A DNA stretch of 64,000 nucleotides from Sipunculus nudus (Eukaryota; Annelida; Sipuncula; Golfingiida; Sipunculidae). Below, piece after piece: positions 1 through 11,366 of the stretch (position 1 is the stretch's first letter; each line of letters begins with the position of its first letter). The stretch lies in the NCBI GenBank assembly GCA_026874595.1, contig CM049314.1, positions 56,406,300-56,470,299 on the forward strand. The letters run 5' to 3'. The notes beneath the pieces were generated by a model. It was given only the letters and a program-made list of their open reading frames with translations. It was not told where the DNA came from and searched no databases. Position numbers and translations under genes: made by a program.

Positions 1-43
1 TTACTGGTAGATCAATTCTGACAAAATTGAGTATGTATATACA

Positions 44-420
44 TAACCAGCTTCTGCGAATTATGGGTTGAGCACAGGGTTCAAAGACGGGAGATCGTGA
101 AGATGAATCTAATTCGAGCACTGGTAAGATACTTCACGATCGGCTCCCGCCCAGGTTGAGCGATCTGCTTGGAAGGCTGTACACACAGTCGTGTTTCACT
201 CACAACCGGGTGCGCCTTTCGGGGCTTCCTCGGAGTTATAACACAGCAGTTTTGATGCTTACACACAGTGGACCAGCAGGGCCGCTACACGTTCGTGGCT
301 GTTTGGCGCTAGAGTAATGGCCTTGACACGTCCGAAATCTCGATGGATGTCTGCATAGTAGCATAGTACTTTAATAAGCCAGCAATAAAAGGGAGGCGGA
401 CACTGCCATAAAAAAATTTA
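44..420 (+). repeat. tRNA-derived SINE, family A, copy 1
   Basis: A roughly 375-bp element that recurs at 1005-1387 (+), 19243-19510 (-) and 40622-41035 (-). The head resembles a tRNA: an A-box-like stretch around 65-85 (TTGAGCACAGGGTTC) matches the better preserved GGGGTAGAGCACAGG of the 40622-41035 copy. The body includes a shared block with CGGGTGCGCCTTTCGGGGC, and the tail is A-rich near 410-420. A pol III-type head, a short body and an A-rich tail in several dispersed copies are what define a SINE. No coding potential is expected, and the open frame on the opposite strand at 81-266 is a by-product. Confidence 0.65.
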
Positions 421-1004
421 GTAAAAATCTTGGTGCTGCATTGGTTCTAATGGTGATTACCTAAAAAAAACACGAGCACGAAACCCCCAAATAATTGCAA
501 ACATACTATGCAAATACACGACAATCTACGTATCCCTCGTTAGCGGGTTGTGACTACCTGGCGGTGATTTTAATGTAATACTTTTTTGGACAGGGAAGAT
601 CAATTTACAGATCAACCTTTATTTACTTTGTGAGTCGAGTATTCTTTTGAACAAACTATCAAATGCTTGATACATACCAAGCGGGTCAGCATAGGGTCAC
701 GCTTAAACGTGTGCTCAACATTTTTCTTTGATCAATAACCACACGGTTGATACGTTTGAATGTATGTCCCGTTTTTTATGTCCTTGAACGCGACTGATAG
801 ATCCACACTGAACAGACTTTATCTAACACAGGAATCTGTACACGGCATGATTAAAGGGGTAATGTCATCAAACAGAATGATTCACGTGACATCGTTAAAT
901 CAAACAATAACTGCTATTGTGAGTGCTACTTCCATTATAATGGCTTTGCTGGTAACAAAGCTAGTGTTGACATTCATGATCCCCCCGTTTCATAATGTAA
1001 AACA
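421..1004. other. No gene seen between the two SINE copies
   Basis: AT-rich spacer. The open frame at 760-1032 has no recognisable domain and no splice signals that fit, and it runs into the head of SINE copy 2, so I do not call it a gene. Confidence 0.5.
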
Positions 1005-1387
1005 TATGAAGTTACTGGCTTCTGTGTTCTAAGTGCAAATCGTAAGTTCGAATCTCGGCCGAGAAGCGGTGATATTGTCATGGTCGGCTTCAGCACATGC
1101 TCTGCAGGCTTAATGGGTAGACTGTACCCCACAGTCATGTTTCAGTCACAACTGAGTACACCTTTCGGGGGTTACTTAGTGTTATAACCTGCTATACATG
1201 GGAAAGATTACACACACAGGACCCGCAAGTTTGGTTCACAGAGCCTGTTTAACGCCAGGAAAATCGTGTTTCGCCCTGCCACGTAGTCCGAAACCGGATT
1301 GGTTTTTGCGGATGTACACAGTACTTCGTTAAAGCCAGCATTAAAAATGGACTCGGTTACCCCGACAAAAATAAAATAAAATAAATG
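1005..1387 (+). repeat. tRNA-derived SINE, family A, copy 2
   Basis: Second same-strand copy, about 600 bp after copy 1. It has a clear B-box-like motif (AGTTCGAATCTCGG, about 1044-1057) and the body block GTACACCTTTCGGGGG. It ends in an A-rich AAAATAAAATAAAATAAA tail. It is visibly diverged from copy 1 with small indels, so this is an old family. Confidence 0.65.
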
Positions 1388-1844
1388 ACACATGAAGCTT
1401 GGCGGTGTTGTGGTTTTAATAATTTAAAGTATGTTAAAATTGCTACCGTAAATATGTGGCTCTTGTTCTGGTTCAATGGTTAACCGCACTTAGACCTCCG
1501 GCCAAGATTGTCAACGCAAGTGTGCGTCCCCTTCGCCGATGAATGAATTAGTATACGGATCATGAGTGTCAGAAGATTTAAGTATATGCGTGACCAGTCC
1601 AAAGCCCAGCTGTATGCTCCTCAAGGAGCTGGGAAAAAAATTATTTTTTTTTTATTTACAAATATTGGCGCTACCACAATATACAAAATACATAAACATA
1701 TTACATGTAATAAAAATACCAAGTATACTAACACATACTTGGAATAACAGATGATAAAACTAAGACGGTTAAGATGATAAGATCTGAGAAATACGTCAGA
1801 AACTATAAAAGACTATAAAAGGTTGACATTCTCTGATAAAATAA

Positions 1845-1950
1845 GGTAGAACCTCTCCTTACGGACACCTCTGTACTAAGGGCACCTCCTATTTACAGAC
1901 ATTACCTTAAAAACAGGTCCCAGGGGTGGGGGTTACGGGTTCTCCAAGAT
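1845..1950 (+). repeat. Possible pogo/Tigger-like transposon end
   Basis: The phrase AACCTCTCCTTACGGACACC followed by CTCTGTACTAAGGGCACCTC resembles 36111-36180 in the transporter gene (CAACCTCTCCTAGGTCGCAC, then ACACCTCTATACAGTGGGCA). Ends of the AACCTC-TATAACGGAC type are common in animal pogo/Tigger elements, and the assignment is from memory of that motif only. No transposase is seen nearby. Confidence 0.25.
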
Positions 1951-2104
1951 GTCAGGTTATAAAAGACAAAAATTCTTTTACCGTCAAAGTTTATAACCTC
2001 CCCATGTTACTATTAGCAACACAATTGTCATCCAACTATTTTTATCTTATGTTAAACTCCTGTATAGTAAAGTTAATTGATGATTAATCTAGTTGTTAAT
2101 TTTT

Positions 2105-2250
2105 TTATGATCGATATGATCATCACCAAATTATCATCATCAGTACAGTAGCCAAGGCACACTTTATCATAACTGTAGTCGCAACCATCATCATCACCAA
2201 TATCGTCTTCGTCATTATCATCATTATCAATATTATTGAAGTGAAGTTGG
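2105..2250. repeat. Degenerate TCA/ATC-rich simple repeat
   Basis: Interrupted trinucleotide-type repeats (ATCATCATC, TCATTATCATCATTATC). The same composition resumes at 2531-2590 and 3360-3535. On the minus strand it reads as Asp-rich spurious frames. Confidence 0.7.
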
Positions 2251-2379
2251 AGCATATAGCCAAAGCTATGTCCGCACCGACTCCCTCGACCAGTAGTTTA
2301 ACAGTTTGAGTCTGCAATAGAAGGTCCGCACTTAAAGGCGAGTTCACAGTAAATACAAATTACGTCAGGAACAAATCGG

Positions 2380-2532
2380 TTGAAGAAATCGGAGAACCCG
2401 AAGAGAACCACCGGCCTTGGACGGGCCACTACTTGTTTTTTAACCCACTCTAATGGCAACACCTGGGATCGAACCCGGGTCGTCAGCGGGGAGGGCCTGG
2501 CGTTTTACCGCTCGGCTGTCCCGGCCCCCGTC
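2380..2532 (-). repeat. tRNA-derived SINE-like repeat, family B, copy 1
   Basis: On the minus strand the sequence begins GGGGCCGGGACAGCCGAGCG, with an A-box-like AGCCGAGCGGTAAAACGCC, and reaches a near-canonical B box GGGTTCGATCCC after about 45 nt. Spacing and motifs fit a tRNA-derived RNA polymerase III promoter. It then continues into a body shared with 14935-15085. The fold does not complete into a real tRNA, so a SINE head is the better call. TCA-rich DNA lies close on both sides, so it may have inserted into a simple repeat. Confidence 0.6.
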
Positions 2533-3359
2533 ATCATTATCATAAAAATATCAGATGTTGATATCTTCATTATCAACATTATCATCACAATAACTCCTCC
2601 AGGGATGAACAGTCGTGATTGGAAAAAGACTGGCGTCTATGATGAGCAGACACGGGACTTTCTTGGTTAAAAAAATTGTGCGATAATCCGCAGGGGTATG
2701 GGCAGAACCCCCCCCCCCCCCCTCACCCAGAGGAGTTAAACCCCCCTTATCGCAGAGAGCAAAATAGCCCCCTCAGAGAATATCAACATTTTCTTTTCTC
2801 ACATCACATCCTACGGAATATAAATGTATTGGTTATGAACATAATTTTTGCTCAGTTTTCATTACTATTTGTTACCATAATTAACGTGTGATTTGAATAT
2901 TTGTTGAATTATTTAGGCTATAATTTAAAACGATTCCATAATCCCCCGAAGCATGCCATATCCTATGTTTACTTATGATGAGATGCATATTTGAGTGATT
3001 ATAAGGTAAATATAAAATAGCTGTAAACTATATGACTGACTAATATCGAAAGCTCTATGCTCAAATTGTACTTTATTTCTTTATCTGAGGGGGGGGGGGG
3101 GGCAAAAAAGTGCTTTGTCCCTCACCCCTTGAATAAGTTAGGGGACACGCCCCCTGTCCCCTTTTGAAACCAGGCCTGTAATATCAGCTTGTAAACATTA
3201 CCTCTATGCTGTCATAGTTTAAAAACAATCAATGTTATTGTAAGCAGCATCCAAAAATTCTCACCCGATTATAAACTTCTTTGAAATTCTGTGGGAGTGA
3301 TAACGTATGGTACAGTTACTTGATTATAAGTCTAGTAGTAACTTTTGTCATCCCCAGTA

Positions 3360-3700
3360 AGGTCAATATTATCACCAAATCATCATGATAATCATCATTA
3401 CTATATACAAGGCATTAGCGTTTCTTCATGAGTATCACCTCCCCTAGATCGGCTGTCATCATGACCATCATTGTTGTCATCATCATCTTTATCATTATGA
3501 TCTTTATTATTATCATCATCATATAAAATAATAATATTGCTGTCAGACCTGGGGTTAATTCTGAATTGAACTGGAATTGAATTGGAATTCAAGGGAAAAT
3601 TGAATGAATTGGAATTGAATTGAATTGAAAAAAAAACTGAAAATGGAATTAATTGGAAATTAATTGGACTTGAGGTTTACAGCCTCCACTGAATTGATCT
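3360..3700. repeat. TCA-rich and AATTG-rich simple repeats
   Basis: 3360-3535 is an interrupted ATCATC/TTATCATC tract. 3555-3700 is an irregular (GAATT)n-type array (GGAATTGAATTGAATTG repeated with small changes). No gene is visible from 2600 to 4147. Confidence 0.7.
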
Positions 3701-4147
3701 GAATTGATGAAAAAAAGTTCCAGATCTCATATTTTCTTAAGTGTTTCTCATCAGTAGTTGCTCAAGCTAGGTCTGTGTGAAGATCAGCCATGCAGAATTT
3801 GGTTAAAATCAAACACAAATGCGTCTCATGGGTGACAGGAGGAACATGATAACAGCTTAAATGCTTCTTGAATTGTCTGTATCAACAAATTTAGCACACC
3901 AGAGATGGGATAATAATATAGGATATATAATTATAGAAATTGTTAAGATTTTCGAAGTAATAGTAATATCTTAGATATAAAACGGAGCTGTATATAATAG
4001 TAATGATAACAGTATAAGAGTAATATGTATCACCTTCTATAACTTCCCTTTTTCTGCTGTGCCATAAAGCATGTGATCAGATGTTACTGAACCTTTTCTG
4101 GTCCAGCGACTTTCTTGGATATGCCTATTTGTTATCGCGGTGTCCTC

Positions 4148-4939
4148 CCGCTGAGACGAAGTCCGTTGAGACGTACCCGAAAATCGACGACCCGTTGAGA
4201 CGACAGGGGCTTCAGACGAATGGCTTTATATAGGGAAACCCCTAGCCCAGTGGTGTCCCGGTACTGGCGCTAACTAATTTGAGTCGTCCAAACGGAACAA
4301 CTTTCAAACTTGGTTTACATTAAAAATTACATATATATTTGTTTAATTTTTCTAAAAAATAATTCTACTTGTTTGATTTTAACTTTTGTTGACACTATTC
4401 GGCATATAACTCAACACAGAAAGCCTTAGAATGACGCCTGTCCAGTATGTTAAAAAAAGATTACTCATTCCTATATTTTTATTTATTTATCTGTGTGCGT
4501 TTTCCAATGAAAAGGCATAAGAAAACTAAATGGGCGCGTCAGATGAAAATCACATTAGCAGGAAAAAATTAAATCATGGTAAACAAGTTTAACGGCGCAA
4601 TTTTTGGCCGTTTCGGACATTTCCTCGACATGCGAGTTATCTGCGGTATTCCGTATTCCACGTGTTTCCCCGTGTATATGAAGCGAAAAAAGGTGAAATT
4701 GTAATTATAATATTATTCTTATTTATTTGGACATATTTATATGTTTATTTGAAACTATAATTTGAATTTATTTGGGTCACTGATACTGAGGAAAATACAT
4801 GGATCAGCTCATCCGGAACAAAGCCGAAACGAACACACCGCCATGACTAGGAAACCCGTTCAACAAGTGACAAAGCGATTACGGGTTGATCATTAGTCAC
4901 AGCCCACTGATGCTTAGATAACAATACATGTATAATTAT

Positions 4940-5016
<77 letters not shown>

Positions 5017-5195
5017 AAGACCCGGAGAGGAGGAGGAGCGATTCTCAGGGAGATATGATCGAGAGACAGAGAGATAGAGAGCATGAGAGAGAATGAATGA
5101 ATGAATGAATAAAAGAGAAATTTCAGAGAGGGAGAGAAGGAATATTTGAGAGAAAGAGTGATTGATTGAGTGATTTATGTGTAGAAAGAGAGACT

Positions 5196-5236
<41 letters not shown>

Positions 5237-5450
5237 TTATAGAGAGAAATAGGAAGAAAGAGAGGAGGAAGAACGATTCTCAGAGAGAAAATGATCGAGA
5301 GAAGCAGAGATAGAGAGTACGGGAGAGAATGAATGAATGAATGAATGAATGAATGAGAAATTTTCAGAGGGAGAGAGACTGGTTGAAAGAGAGAAGAGAT
5401 TGATAGAGTAACAGACAAATAATTCGGGAGAGAGAGAGAGCGAGAGAGAA
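4148..5450 (+). repeat. Left terminal inverted repeat of the MULE
   Basis: Reverse complement of 10020-11366. The outer part (4148-4940) pairs with 10575-11366 with few substitutions. The inner part is a GA-rich tract (pure (GA)n at 4942-5011) with shared islands such as GAGAAGGAATATTTGAGAGA, which is also present, inverted, in the right arm's CT tract near 10225-10245. Confidence 0.85.
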
Positions 5451-6139
5451 TGGATTGTGAAAAAAGAGATTACATTATTTTATGTGCCTATATACAATTT
5501 CCCTCCCCTCTCAATAAATCGAACCATTTAGTATAATATTGTCCGCTCCTGATTATTATATGAGAAAGCTGTGAAAGACACACTTGTGTCCAATGGGACG
5601 AAACAGTACTGGCGGTGTGTAGAAGCTTGCTGCCCAGCCCGGGTGCATACTACAGTAGGAGATTCTCCAGACGTCCTGTTCTTCAGGGATCATAATCATA
5701 TTGATGACCAAGGGAGTATTTCGCAACCAAGATGAAAGCAGAGCTGTGTGCGAAGGCTCTAGAGAATCCACTTCGACCGATGCAGCAGGTGGGTGTTTCA
5801 TATTTGACCATCTATATAATTAATACGGAGCTGGGTTTTTTCTAGACCACGGTTTACCTGCTTCCGTTCTGATTTGACTCTCCAAATACGGCAGACGTAT
5901 CGGTGGTGCGCTCTTCTAGGACAAGTTTGTTTTATTTTGCGGGATTATGCCCTATTAAGCTGAATAATTAATGATTTTAATATTTCCTCATTAGGTGCCC
6001 CTATTTCTTTTGTGCTGCAAGATCCTCCACGCCTGTGACGCTTTTTTAGGAGGCGCCTCAGGGGATTTTCATTGGCCTGTTTAGACCATGGGTAGAGCGC
6101 ATGTCCTGCCTAAAAGGTATTTCCGTGCAATACGCGGTC

Positions 6140-7060
6140 ACGAGGGTCCACTATAATCCCCATTGATCCCCCATGTCCATTGTAACGCCTCTTAAGGAAT
6201 TCTCTCTCTCTCAAAAGGAAGTAAAGGTTTTAAACCAAAAGACCACATGCATGACTCCGCTTTCACTGCGATGGCTTTTCAGTTTGGTCAACACTGGGCA
6301 CTGAGTCCAATGATGTGACTACCGTTTGACAAATTTTTATGGGTTACGGGTATGTTGATTTTTATACATTCAAAAATATCATTCCATGATAACCATGGTT
6401 TCAAAAGTTCGGCCAAGTCATGTTTTTCATTGTGTTTTTTTTTTTCAAAAAGAAGCCCCACAACTTAATTATCATACGGTTGGGGTTGGGGTTGGGGGGG
6501 GGGGGGGGGGGGGAAGGTCACATATATTTGTTTAGATCCGTTGTCTGTAGGGACGGTGAAACATAAAAAAATATCACCAGTACATCTTTAAATTGATAAC
6601 AAATTAGAATCTGCAGTCAGAGCGTACAGACCTCCGTCAGAATCTCCTTTAGTATCAGTCATGTGCATGTTCACGTGTATGAGTTTCATTGTGTGAACAT
6701 TTTTCGCCAGTCGCGCTTTTTCAGGAGGCGACCTGTAATCCCCACTGAATCCCATTTCAATTATATCGCGGGTTGAAGAATTTTACTGTGTCAAAAGGAA
6801 GTAAAGATTTTAAATTCAAGCGCGGAATACATGTCCACATGAATTTTTTAATAGGGAGCACTTTTTCGTTGAGTGGACACAAAGAGCTGAGACCCTTTAC
6901 ACGATCACCGTCTTATAGGTTTACAGGTATGTTGATTGTTATACATTTAGAAGTATCTTTACATGATAACCTGGTTTTAATAGTTCGGCCGATTTATGGG
7001 TTGTTTGATTTTTTTTTTCAAAAGGAAGCCCTTTGGGGGGGGGGGGGGGGATTGCATTTT
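6140..7060 (+). repeat. Diverged direct duplication inside the MULE intron
   Basis: 6140-6520 and about 6730-7060 share ordered blocks: TATAATCCCCATTGATCCC versus TGTAATCCCCACTGAATCCC, then AAAAGGAAGTAAAG, then GGTATGTTGATT, then AGTTCGGCC, then a poly-G run (6494-6513 and 7036-7050). The arrangement indicates two copies of one repeat side by side. Open frames over 6773-7142 belong to it and do not look like genes. Confidence 0.6.
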
Positions 7061-7624
7061 TCTTTCTATGTTGATATTTTGGGGGAGGGTGTTCCTGGAG
7101 AATTCTAGCAGAAGTAATCTTTATATCATATAAGTGAAACACATGACCAAAGTTCCTGCAAAAACCTTAGGATTTAAATATGCTTCGTTTAGTTTCTATC
7201 AGCTCATTACAAACATATGCGTTAGATAGAGCCGTGGATTTTCCACGGGAGCAGCTAGTATATTATGAATGATTGATGCAAGTGATCACAGGAAATATAT
7301 AAAATCATTTTATACTAAATATTTTCTTCAAAGCAGCAACAGCCCCTTAAGAAATTTTAAATGAATTTTTCCCAGATAATCCCTAAACCCTCTCAGGTGA
7401 GATAACAGATTTCTATGTTTTTATATGTGTTAATTAAAATATGTTTCAATACATAAAATAATTACGACGCTACGTCCTATATCTACATCCTACTATCACA
7501 GACCCACAAATTTTCTTCATCCAAACGGTGTATAAAAATCTGCTACCCAAAAAGACCGCAACACTTCACACTTGCATCCTTCATGACATAGTATTACGAT
7601 TATTTTCAATTATTTATTTATTTA

Positions 7625-8338
7625 TTTATTTTTTATAATTTTGTGATCACAGTAGGGCATGTATTTTGTTGTATAATTCCATCATTTTACCTCTACTTGT
7701 TTCAAGGGTTAGCGCAACATTTTCACCAGATGCTTATATACCGGACAAAGGTTACTGGCAGCTCCGTGTTCGAAATTAGACGAACGCTTTGAATGCTCAA
7801 TGCCTTTGGGAGGGGTATCAAATAAATATACAACAATTGTGTACCATCATGACAGGAAATAAAAATCCTGTGATTTCCCAGACCAAATACAAAAGAACGA
7901 TGGGAAATGGGGAGTGCAAAGTGCTGAAACAAGATCTTTGTTTTATTATGCAGTTTTCTGTTAAATAAATGATCAGAAGGAAACCGTTGGACCTGTGTGA
8001 ATTCGGAATACAGTTTGATGTCCCAAAAAACTCCTACCATACCAACAACTGTGTCACTAGGACTCGATATATTATCACAATGGTGATACATTTATAGTCC
8101 AGTCACGATGAGCCGAGCGCCGTGACCCATGGGTTCCTTGTTTTTATTTATTTATTTGATATCCGGTTTAAATGCAGAACAAAGTGTGCATTAAAAAACT
8201 AAGAAACATTATAATTTCAGGGTTTTTATTCATAAAATGATATACACATTAAAACAGAGCGTATCATCAATACGTATCAAATTGATTGATTCGCAATACG
8301 TATTGTACCTGAAAGAGTCAGACCGATACCCAGCCCTG
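7625..8338 (+). repeat. 3' part of the hAT-like family, nested in the MULE
   Basis: 7625-8090 aligns with 22745-23060 (shared TATATACCGG, GGTTACTGGCAGCTC, TTAGACGAA, GCTTTGAATG). 8110-8338 aligns with 24850-25078, ending in the same CAGCCCT terminus. The middle of the reference copy (23060-24850) and the whole left half are missing, so this is a deleted derivative that sits in the transposase intron and is younger than the MULE insertion. Confidence 0.6.
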
Positions 8339-9920
8339 CTGTTATTACTTGGTATTTTTAATTGATAGTGTCTGTTGTTATGTCTTTATTATACATATAG
8401 TAAGGTAATTAAGATAAGAAGTAAGGTAAAATTAATATATACATGTATGTGTATGTTTACATAAACATGATTATTTAAAATTTGAGATGAAACAAGAAAA
8501 ATGTATGTGTGTCTGCAGGTGAGACTCTTTCCAACACGTAAAACGTTTCTACGACTTTGCCTGAACTGTTATATTTCGGAGTATTGTGGACATGAAGTCG
8601 AACGTTCTCAGCATGCTTGTTCTATGTACGTTGTATAAATCTTATAGTAGGAATTTGTATTATTAGCGGTGTTACATCGTGCACCGTAAAGTAGAGTTTA
8701 CTTTATATGTAGGTTTAAAACTGTTTGTAATTTAAGCACAATGGTCCGACTAGTGTACAACCTTTCTGATACTTGGCTTTTAGGTGCCGAAAACGTCGCT
8801 ACAAACCCACATACATATGTAACAAGTTTAATGCAACATTTTCTAACGTTAAAATTGCGACGTTGTTATATATTTTATTCTTCCTAGTAAAACTGATGTC
8901 TTATTAACGTTTTAGAAAATATTTTAGAATATTGCTGGTGAAAAAATTATCATCGCCACTTGACAGAGATAAATATTTAATCTAGCCAAATTGGTAAACT
9001 TATTTAGTCAGATTGAACCAACCAATGACAGTATGTGACCCGTGGGTCCCTAGTTTTGTATTTTTCATGCATTTATTTATTACAATTACAAACTTCGTGC
9101 ATTTTAGGTCTACGAAAGTATGATGACGAAACAGAGACCAGCGGATGTGTTGCCCCCGAGCTTTGAGTCATGCAAGACCATGATGCACCGTGCCTGTAAC
9201 TCAGCACTGCCACTGATCGCAAAAACTCGAGAGGATGTCGATCTTCCAGATCATCTCCGCAACACATCATCCGGTGAGCCATTCGTCATACACATGGATA
9301 GTCGCTATCTGATTTTGGGCACGGAAGAGAACCTAAAGATTCTGTCCGCGTCCTCTTGGGTGTTCATGGACGGGACATTTAAATCAAGACCTCTCATCTA
9401 CGCACAACTCTATACAATTCATGGTGTGTATAAGGAAAACGTTGTTCCACTTGTTTATGCCTTACTGCCGGACAAGTCTCGTGAAACATAACATGAGCTC
9501 TTTGGCATTGTGAACGCGCCATGGCAGCCAGAGATTTAACATGGGATCCTGAAAGAATAATGTAAGATCACGAAAGTGGACTTATTGGTGCAGTGAGACA
9601 CCATTTTCGAAGAACAAAGCACAAAGGGTGTTATTTTCATTTGTGCCAGGCCATCTGGAAGCACGTTCAGCAGCTCGGACTTGTGCGGTATTATCGGCAG
9701 AATCCTGAATGTGCAAGCACTATTTAGATGCTGATGGCTGTAGCTTTTTTGCCGGGTATTGCCATCAGGCCAGCATTCGGACAATTGAAGGATGTCGCCA
9801 GAGAACATATTTTGAAGATATTGCATTCGTTTTGTTCCTGCAGTAAAATCCCTCTAGTCCCGACTTTAGTAGGCCTGTATGCTGCAATCCTGTGTATACA
9901 TATATAGAATTAATGAATGC

Positions 9921-9926
9921 AATAAA
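9921..9926 (+). terminator. Candidate poly(A) signal of the MULE transposase
   Basis: An AATAAA hexamer about 80 bp after the last recognisable transposase codons and before the right TIR. Placement fits, but the hexamer is common in AT-rich DNA. Confidence 0.35.
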
Positions 9927-10019
9927 TAATTATTCATTCACTCGTTGTGTTCTCGTTTTCTCATTTTTTTTATAAATTATAATCCATTTTCTAAAGCATG
10001 TACACAATAACAATAATTA

Positions 10020-10536
10020 CGACACGATAATCTCTTATTCATTAATGTATTCATTCTCTCTGTCTCTCAATCAATCAATCTATTATTTAGTCAATCATTT
10101 CTTTCTTCACTATGTCTCTATCTTCTCCCCCCCCCCCCCCAACCCCTCTCTCTCTCAGTCATTCTCTAACATATTCTCACACTCTCTCTCTCTGTCTCTC
10201 TTTCTGTCAATCACGTCTTTCTCTCAAATATTCCTTCTCTCCCTCTCCATAAATCTCTCTCACTCAAACACTATCTTTTATTCTCTGTCAACTCTCTCTC
10301 TCTTTCCCTCAGTCTCTCTTTCTCCCTATCAATCATTCATTCATTCTCTCTCTCATACACACACTAACACACCCTCTCTTTCTCTCAATCATTTTTCCTC
10401 TGAGAATCTCTCTTCTTTCTCCATGATGGGTCTTCCTTTTCGCTCCATCAATTTATCTCTCTCCCCATCATTCAATCAATAACTCAGTAAATCGAGTCTT
10501 TCTCACAAATATTCATTTCAATCAATCAATCAATCA

Positions 10537-10574
<38 letters not shown>

Positions 10575-11366
10575 ATAATAATACATGTATTGTTATCTAA
10601 ACATCAGTGACCTGTGACTAATGATCAACCCGTAATCGCTTTGTCACTTGTTGAACGGGTTTCCTAGTCATGGCGGGTGTTCGTTTCGGCTTTGTTCCGG
10701 ATGAGCTGATCCATGTATTTTGCTCAGTATCAGTGACCCAAATAAATTCAAATTATAGTTTCAAATAAACATATAAATATGTCCAAATAAATAAGAATAA
10801 TATTATAATTACAATTTCACCCTTTTTTCGCTTCATATACACGGGGAAACACGTGGAATACGGAATACCGCAGATGCCTCCCATGTCGAAGAAATGTCCG
10901 AAACGGCCAAAAATTGCGCCGTTAAACTTGTTTTCCATGATTTAATTTTTTCCTGCTAATGTGATTTTCATCTGACGCGCCCATTTAGTTTTCTTATGCC
11001 TTTTCATTGGAAAACGCACACAGATAAATAAATAAAAATATAGGAATGAGTAATCTTTTTTTAACATACTGGACAGGCGTCTTTCTAAGGCTTTCTGTGT
11101 TGAGTTATATGCCGAATAGTGTCAACAAAAGTTAAAATCAAACAAGTAGAATTTTTTTTTAGAAAAATTAAACAAATATATGTGTAATTTTAAATGTAAA
11201 TCAAGTTTGAAAGTTGTTCTGTTTGGACGACTCAAATTAGTTAGCGCCAGTACCGGGACACCACTGAGCTGGGGGTTTCCCTATATAAAGCCATTCGTCT
11301 GAAGCCCCTGTCGTGTCAACGGGTCGTCGATTTTCGGGTTCGTCTCAACGGACTTTGTCTCAGCGG
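10020..11366 (-). repeat. Right terminal inverted repeat of the MULE
   Basis: Mirror of 4148-5450. The CT-rich inner tract (10030-10575, including pure (CT)n at 10542-10571) corresponds to the GA tract on the left. The outer 790 bp ends in TCGTCTCAACGGACTTTG and TCTCAGCGG. Serine/leucine-rich open frames across the CT tract are simple-sequence by-products. Confidence 0.85.

Larger units (their letters stand above)
5553..9840 (+). pseudogene. FLYWCH-MULE transposase, two exons, inactivated
   Basis: Exon 1 (about 5553-5788) encodes the C-terminal part of a FLYWCH zinc finger: YWRC, then C-x-AR about six residues later, then HNH. A shift to the frame of 5732 follows (KALENPLRPMQQ) and ends at a GT donor (GTGGGT at 5789). 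Exon 2 begins after TTTTAG at 9108 and reads VYESMMTKQRPADVLPP in phase with exon 1, giving a 3.3 kb phase-0 intron. Exon 2 carries the MULE core: FMDGTFKSRP (first catalytic Asp, codon 9369-9371), QLYTIHG and VVPLVYALLPDKSRE. It then breaks: stop at 9489, frameshift before 9563, stop at 9563 directly before a DHE triplet (second acidic site, normally DFE), and stop at 9725. Remnants continue with KGCYFHLCQAIWKHVQ and VAFLPG to about 9840. An AATAAA lies at 9921. The product would have been a nuclear DNA-cutting and joining enzyme. Family assignment is confident from the motifs, and so is inactivity of this copy. Confidence 0.85.
4148..11366. mobile_element. Mutator-like (MULE/FLYWCH) DNA transposon with very long TIRs
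   Basis: A 7.2 kb unit bounded by an extended inverted repeat. The left end (CCGCTGAGACGAAGTCCG, 4148 on) matches the reverse complement of the right end (CAGCGG finishing at 11366). The outer 790-bp arms are collinear and similar almost throughout, and the inverted match continues through purine/pyrimidine tracts to about 1.3 kb. Between the arms is a FLYWCH zinc-finger exon and a MULE transposase exon, the usual partners in animal MULE elements. The first 50 bases hold three copies of a CGYTGAGACGA-like word, possibly transposase-binding sites (inference). I found no convincing 8-11 bp target duplication at the flanks. The transposase has stops, so the copy is not autonomous. The interior has taken later insertions, including a hAT-derived fragment at 7625-8338. 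Confidence 0.85.

Noticed and set aside
4936-5418. 160-codon minus-strand frame (Ser/Leu-rich)
   Set aside because: It lies in the GA-rich inner part of the MULE terminal repeat and is simple sequence, not a gene.
10045-10482. 145-codon plus-strand Ser/Leu-rich frame
   Set aside because: It is the mirror simple-sequence frame in the right MULE arm.
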